A stretch of 64,000 bases of DNA from NAT127 sp034717695 (GTDB lineage Bacteria > Pseudomonadota > Gammaproteobacteria > Pseudomonadales > Porticoccaceae): assembly GCA_034717695.1 (NCBI GenBank), contig JAYELS010000005.1, forward strand, positions 124,001 through 188,000, read 5' to 3'. The position numbers and the translations under genes are program-made. This document shows, in pieces, positions 61,523-64,000 of this stretch (position 1 is its first letter; every line of letters starts with the position of its first letter). The notes under the pieces are model-generated. The model was not told the DNA's origin and did no database searches. It saw only the letters and a list, made by a program, of their open reading frames with translations.

Positions 61523-61900
61523 TTATTGCTCACGGCCGGCGGGTACTTCGGGTACCGCCGGTACTTCCAGGGCGGCCTCATCCTGTGGCGCCACCGGAAT
61601 ATCCCCGTCCAGCACGGACGCGGGAATCTCTTCGCCAACATCGGGAATGAAGGAATCCCCCATGCCGGCCTTGTGCTTTGCCATCACGGCAAGTGTAAAA
61701 CTGGTCACGAAAAACAGCGTGGCCAGGATGGCAGTGGCCTTGCTGAAAAAATTCCAGCTGCCTGAACTGCCGAAAATCGTCTGCGACGCGCCGGCGCCGA
61801 AGGAGGCGCCGGCCTCCGCGCCCTTGCCCTGCTGCAGCAGCACCAAGGCGACAATGGCCAGTGCGATTAGCAGGTGTATTGCCAGAATAATCTGCATCAT
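61523..61900 (-). CDS. secG: Preprotein translocase subunit SecG
   Basis: The 125-residue protein starts at the ATG at 61900, sharing one base with the tpiA stop (TAATG). Two membrane helices (about 4-24 and 55-78) surround VLLQQGKGAEAGASFGAGASQTIFGSSGS. The acidic C-terminal tail is Pro/Glu/Val-rich. It assists SecYE. Confidence 0.94.
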   Translation of the reverse strand: MMQIILAIHLLIALAIVALVLLQQGKGAEAGASFGAGASQTIFGSSGSWNFFSKATAILATLFFVTSFTLAVMAKHKAGMGDSFIPDVGEEIPASVLDGDIPVAPQDEAALEVPAVPEVPAGREQ

Positions 61901-62646
61901 TACCGTTGATCCGCCTGCCTGCATATTGCAGCAAATTCATCCGCGACCAGCGAGGCGCCTCCAATCAGGCCGCCGTCTATATCCGGCTGGGAGAAAAGCT
62001 CCCGGGCGTTGGCGGCCTTGACACTGCCGCCGTACAAAATTCGTGTTGCTTCTCCCGCGCGGCCCAGGGAAGCCCGTATCGCGCGGTGCACTTCCTGCGC
62101 CTGCTCCGGTGTCGCCGTCCTGCCGGTGCCAATGGCCCAGACGGGCTCGTAGGCGACAATACCGGCGGCAAGCTGCGCAAGGCCCACCAGATCCGCCACC
62201 GCCCCAAGCTGGGCCTCGATGACGGCGAGGGTGCTGCCCGCTTCGCGCTCCGCGAGGGTCTCCCCTACGCAAAGCACCGGCACCAAGCCCGCGTCGCGGG
62301 CGGCGGCGAACTTTCTCGCCACCCTGTCAGCGCCTTCACCAAACAGCTGGCGGCGCTCTGAGTGACCTACCAGCACCAGTTCGCAGCCCGTGTCGCGAAG
62401 CATCGCGCCACTCACTTCGCCGGTGAAGGCGCCTTCGCCCCGCTGCTCGCTCACGTCCTGAGCGCCGAGGGCAATGCCGCTACCCGCCAGGCACTCCGCA
62501 CCCATGGCCAGGTAGGGGGTGGGCGGACAGATGGCGATGTCCAGCGTCGCACCCGCCAACAGGGATTTGAGGGATTCCAGATGGGACGCCACAAAGCCGC
62601 GGGAGCCGTGCATCTTCCAGTTACCCGCCACCAGCGGTTTACGCAT
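61900..62646 (-). CDS. tpiA: Triosephosphate isomerase
   Basis: The 248-residue protein starts at the ATG at 62646 (MRKPLVAGNWKMHGS). Catalytic residues are visible: Lys in GNWKMHG, His in VGHSERR, Glu in AYEPVWAIGTG, and the GGSVKAAN phosphate loop. It interconverts glyceraldehyde-3-phosphate and dihydroxyacetone phosphate. It overlaps secG by one base. Confidence 0.96.
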   Translation of the reverse strand: MRKPLVAGNWKMHGSRGFVASHLESLKSLLAGATLDIAICPPTPYLAMGAECLAGSGIALGAQDVSEQRGEGAFTGEVSGAMLRDTGCELVLVGHSERRQLFGEGADRVARKFAAARDAGLVPVLCVGETLAEREAGSTLAVIEAQLGAVADLVGLAQLAAGIVAYEPVWAIGTGRTATPEQAQEVHRAIRASLGRAGEATRILYGGSVKAANARELFSQPDIDGGLIGGASLVADEFAAICRQADQR

Positions 62647-62734
62647 CACCCTTCCCGTCCCATGTAAGCCGACCTCGAAGGGGCGCAAATGGTAGCGAAG
62701 TCACCGGGATTATACAAGCCGGCAAAACCCTTCT

Positions 62735-64000
62735 TCACAGGACTTTTTCCACCGCGTCGGCAACCTGGCGGGCAAGGGCGCCGACCTGGTCGGCGTCGAC
62801 ACCTTCCACCATCACCCGGATCAACGGCTCGGTACCCGAGGGCCGCAGCAGCACGCGACCGCGACCGGCGAGGGCCGCCTCGGCGGCGGCAACGGCGGCG
62901 CGGATTTCCGGCAGGGTTTCCACCGGCTTTTTATCCGCCATCCGCACATTGATCATCACCTGGGGCAGCTTGGCCATTTCGCCGCTCAGTTCCGCCAGCG
63001 ACCGGCCGCTTTCGCGCATGGCGCGCAGCACCTGCAAGGCGGCGACGATGCCGTCCCCGGTGCTGGTGAGATCGCCACAGACGATGTGCCCCGAGCTTTC
63101 GCCGCCAAGGGTCCAGCCGTTGGCGCGCATCGCCTCGATGACGTAGCGGTCGCCCACCCGGGCGCGCTCGAAGGGGATGCCCAAGCCGTCGAAAGCCAGC
63201 TGCAAACCGTGATTGGACATCAGCGTGCCTACCACCCCGCCGCCTTCCCCTGCCCCGTGCCGGTGGCGGGCGATGATGAAGAGGATTTCATCGCCATCCA
63301 CCAGGTTCCCCCGGTGGTCGACCAGGATCACCCTGTCGCCGTCGCCGTCGAAGGCGATGCCGAGATCGGCCCCCTGGCGCACCACTTCGGCGGCGAGGGC
63401 CTCCGGATGGGTGGAGCCGCAATCGGCGTTGATATTGAGGCCGTTGGGCTCTACCGCCAGGGGCACCACCCGCGCCCCCAGCTCCCGCAGCACATCGGGG
63501 GCCACGTGGTAGGTGGCGCCGTTGGCGCAATCCACCACCAGGGTGAGGCCGTCGAGATTGAAACCCGAGGGCAGGGTTCCCTTGCAGAACTCGATATAGC
63601 GCCCGGCGGCGTCGGCGATGCGATGGGCGCGGCCCAGGGTTTCCGACAGGCCGGTCTCCATGGGCAGGTCCAGGTAGCGCTCGATGCGCGCCTCCAGCTC
63701 GTCGTCAAGCTTGTAGCCGTCGGCGCCGAAGAACTTGATGCCGTTGTCATCAAAGGGGTTGTGGGACGCGCTGATGACGATGCCCGCCTGGGCGCGGAAG
63801 GTGCGACTCAGGTAGGCGATGGCAGGGGTGGGCATGGGGCCGAGCAGGCCCACGTCCACGCCGGCGGCGATGATCCCCGCCTGCAGGGCGGATTCGAACA
63901 TATAGCCGGACACCCGGGTGTCCTTGCCCACCAGGATCAGCTTGCGACCCCGGGCCATCTCGCCGAACACCTTGCCGGCGGCCCAGCCGAGCTTGAGGAC
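62735..64000 (-). CDS. glmM: Phosphoglucosamine mutase, N-terminus cut by window edge
   Basis: The visible 421 codons run off the right edge. The frame is open to the last base and reads VLKLGWAAGKVFGE near the edge. The active serine lies in VISASHNPFDDNGIK, the metal loop is FDGDGDR, the sugar-binding loop GGESSGHI and the phosphate site LRPSGTEPLIR. It converts glucosamine-6-phosphate to glucosamine-1-phosphate for the cell wall. About 25 N-terminal residues are missing. It precedes tpiA by 88 bp. Confidence 0.96.
   Translation of the reverse strand, partial: VLKLGWAAGKVFGEMARGRKLILVGKDTRVSGYMFESALQAGIIAAGVDVGLLGPMPTPAIAYLSRTFRAQAGIVISASHNPFDDNGIKFFGADGYKLDDELEARIERYLDLPMETGLSETLGRAHRIADAAGRYIEFCKGTLPSGFNLDGLTLVVDCANGATYHVAPDVLRELGARVVPLAVEPNGLNINADCGSTHPEALAAEVVRQGADLGIAFDGDGDRVILVDHRGNLVDGDEILFIIARHRHGAGEGGGVVGTLMSNHGLQLAFDGLGIPFERARVGDRYVIEAMRANGWTLGGESSGHIVCGDLTSTGDGIVAALQVLRAMRESGRSLAELSGEMAKLPQVMINVRMADKKPVETLPEIRAAVAAAEAALAGRGRVLLRPSGTEPLIRVMVEGVDADQVGALARQVADAVEKVL

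Overview
The window is GC-rich (about two thirds G+C by eye), densely coded bacterial DNA from a gammaproteobacterium. Two gene orders support this. The right end carries glmM-tpiA-secG-tRNA-Leu and tRNA-fMet-rimP-nusA-infB-rbfA-truB-rpsO-pnp. The middle carries dksA/gluQ, a PLP aminotransferase, sfsA, cbrX-cbrA-cbrB, a small RNA locus, pcnB, folK and panB. The cbrX-cbrA-cbrB-sRNA-pcnB-folK order is the one known from Pseudomonas, so I infer Pseudomonadales in the broad sense. Genus is not determinable from the sequence alone.

Layout. 1-3.4 kb: an MtfA-like zinc peptidase cut by the window edge, a pirin/azoreductase pair, a DUF2237 protein and a limonene-epoxide-hydrolase-fold protein. 3.4-10.2 kb: a PQQ-type sugar dehydrogenase fused to cytochrome c, divergent from a five-gene aa3-type oxidase cluster whose subunit II carries two cytochrome c domains and which has two tandem subunit III paralogues. 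10.2-20.8 kb: a GAF-GGDEF cyclase, an RND efflux pair behind a promoter overlapping a Fur-box-like site, a Sel1/SPOR protein, a membrane PAS-GGDEF-EAL protein and a deaminase. 20.8-28.3 kb: a DUF457 membrane hydrolase, a small P-loop kinase, a 3 x 109 bp array of inverted REP-like units, and an operon of a CtpF-like P-type ATPase, a Kef-type antiporter and an APH-fold kinase. 28.5-31 kb: a rubrerythrin / CCG-domain Fe-S protein / DUF3501 operon. 31-39.7 kb: a 7TM GGDEF protein with an unexplained C-terminal extension, then leftward plsC-like-dinG-yqcC and leftward dksA, gluQ and pyrB. 39.8-50 kb: aminotransferase, sfsA, the CbrX/CbrA/CbrB system, a sigma-54-driven CrcZ-like small RNA, pcnB, folK, a deoxynucleoside kinase and panB. 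50-64 kb: the leftward translation/RNA-metabolism operons, interrupted by one rightward old-yellow-enzyme-type flavoprotein with its own terminator.

How the parts work together. CbrA (SLC5 transporter plus kinase) and CbrB (sigma-54 activator) would switch on the small RNA at about 46414-46563. Its A-rich CA motifs would titrate Hfq/Crc and relieve catabolite repression. The dehydrogenase-cytochrome and the diheme subunit II suggest electrons passing from periplasmic sugar oxidation to the aa3 oxidase. The tRNA-fMet-rimP-nusA-infB transcript starts at a consensus promoter with a GC-rich discriminator and must read through two intrinsic terminators to reach rimP. No phage, integrase, IS element or CRISPR array was seen. 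The least ordinary items are the short CrcZ-like RNA, the stacked terminators before rimP, the altered Fe-S ligand spacing in the flavoprotein, the REP array, and the GGDEF protein with the extra domain.
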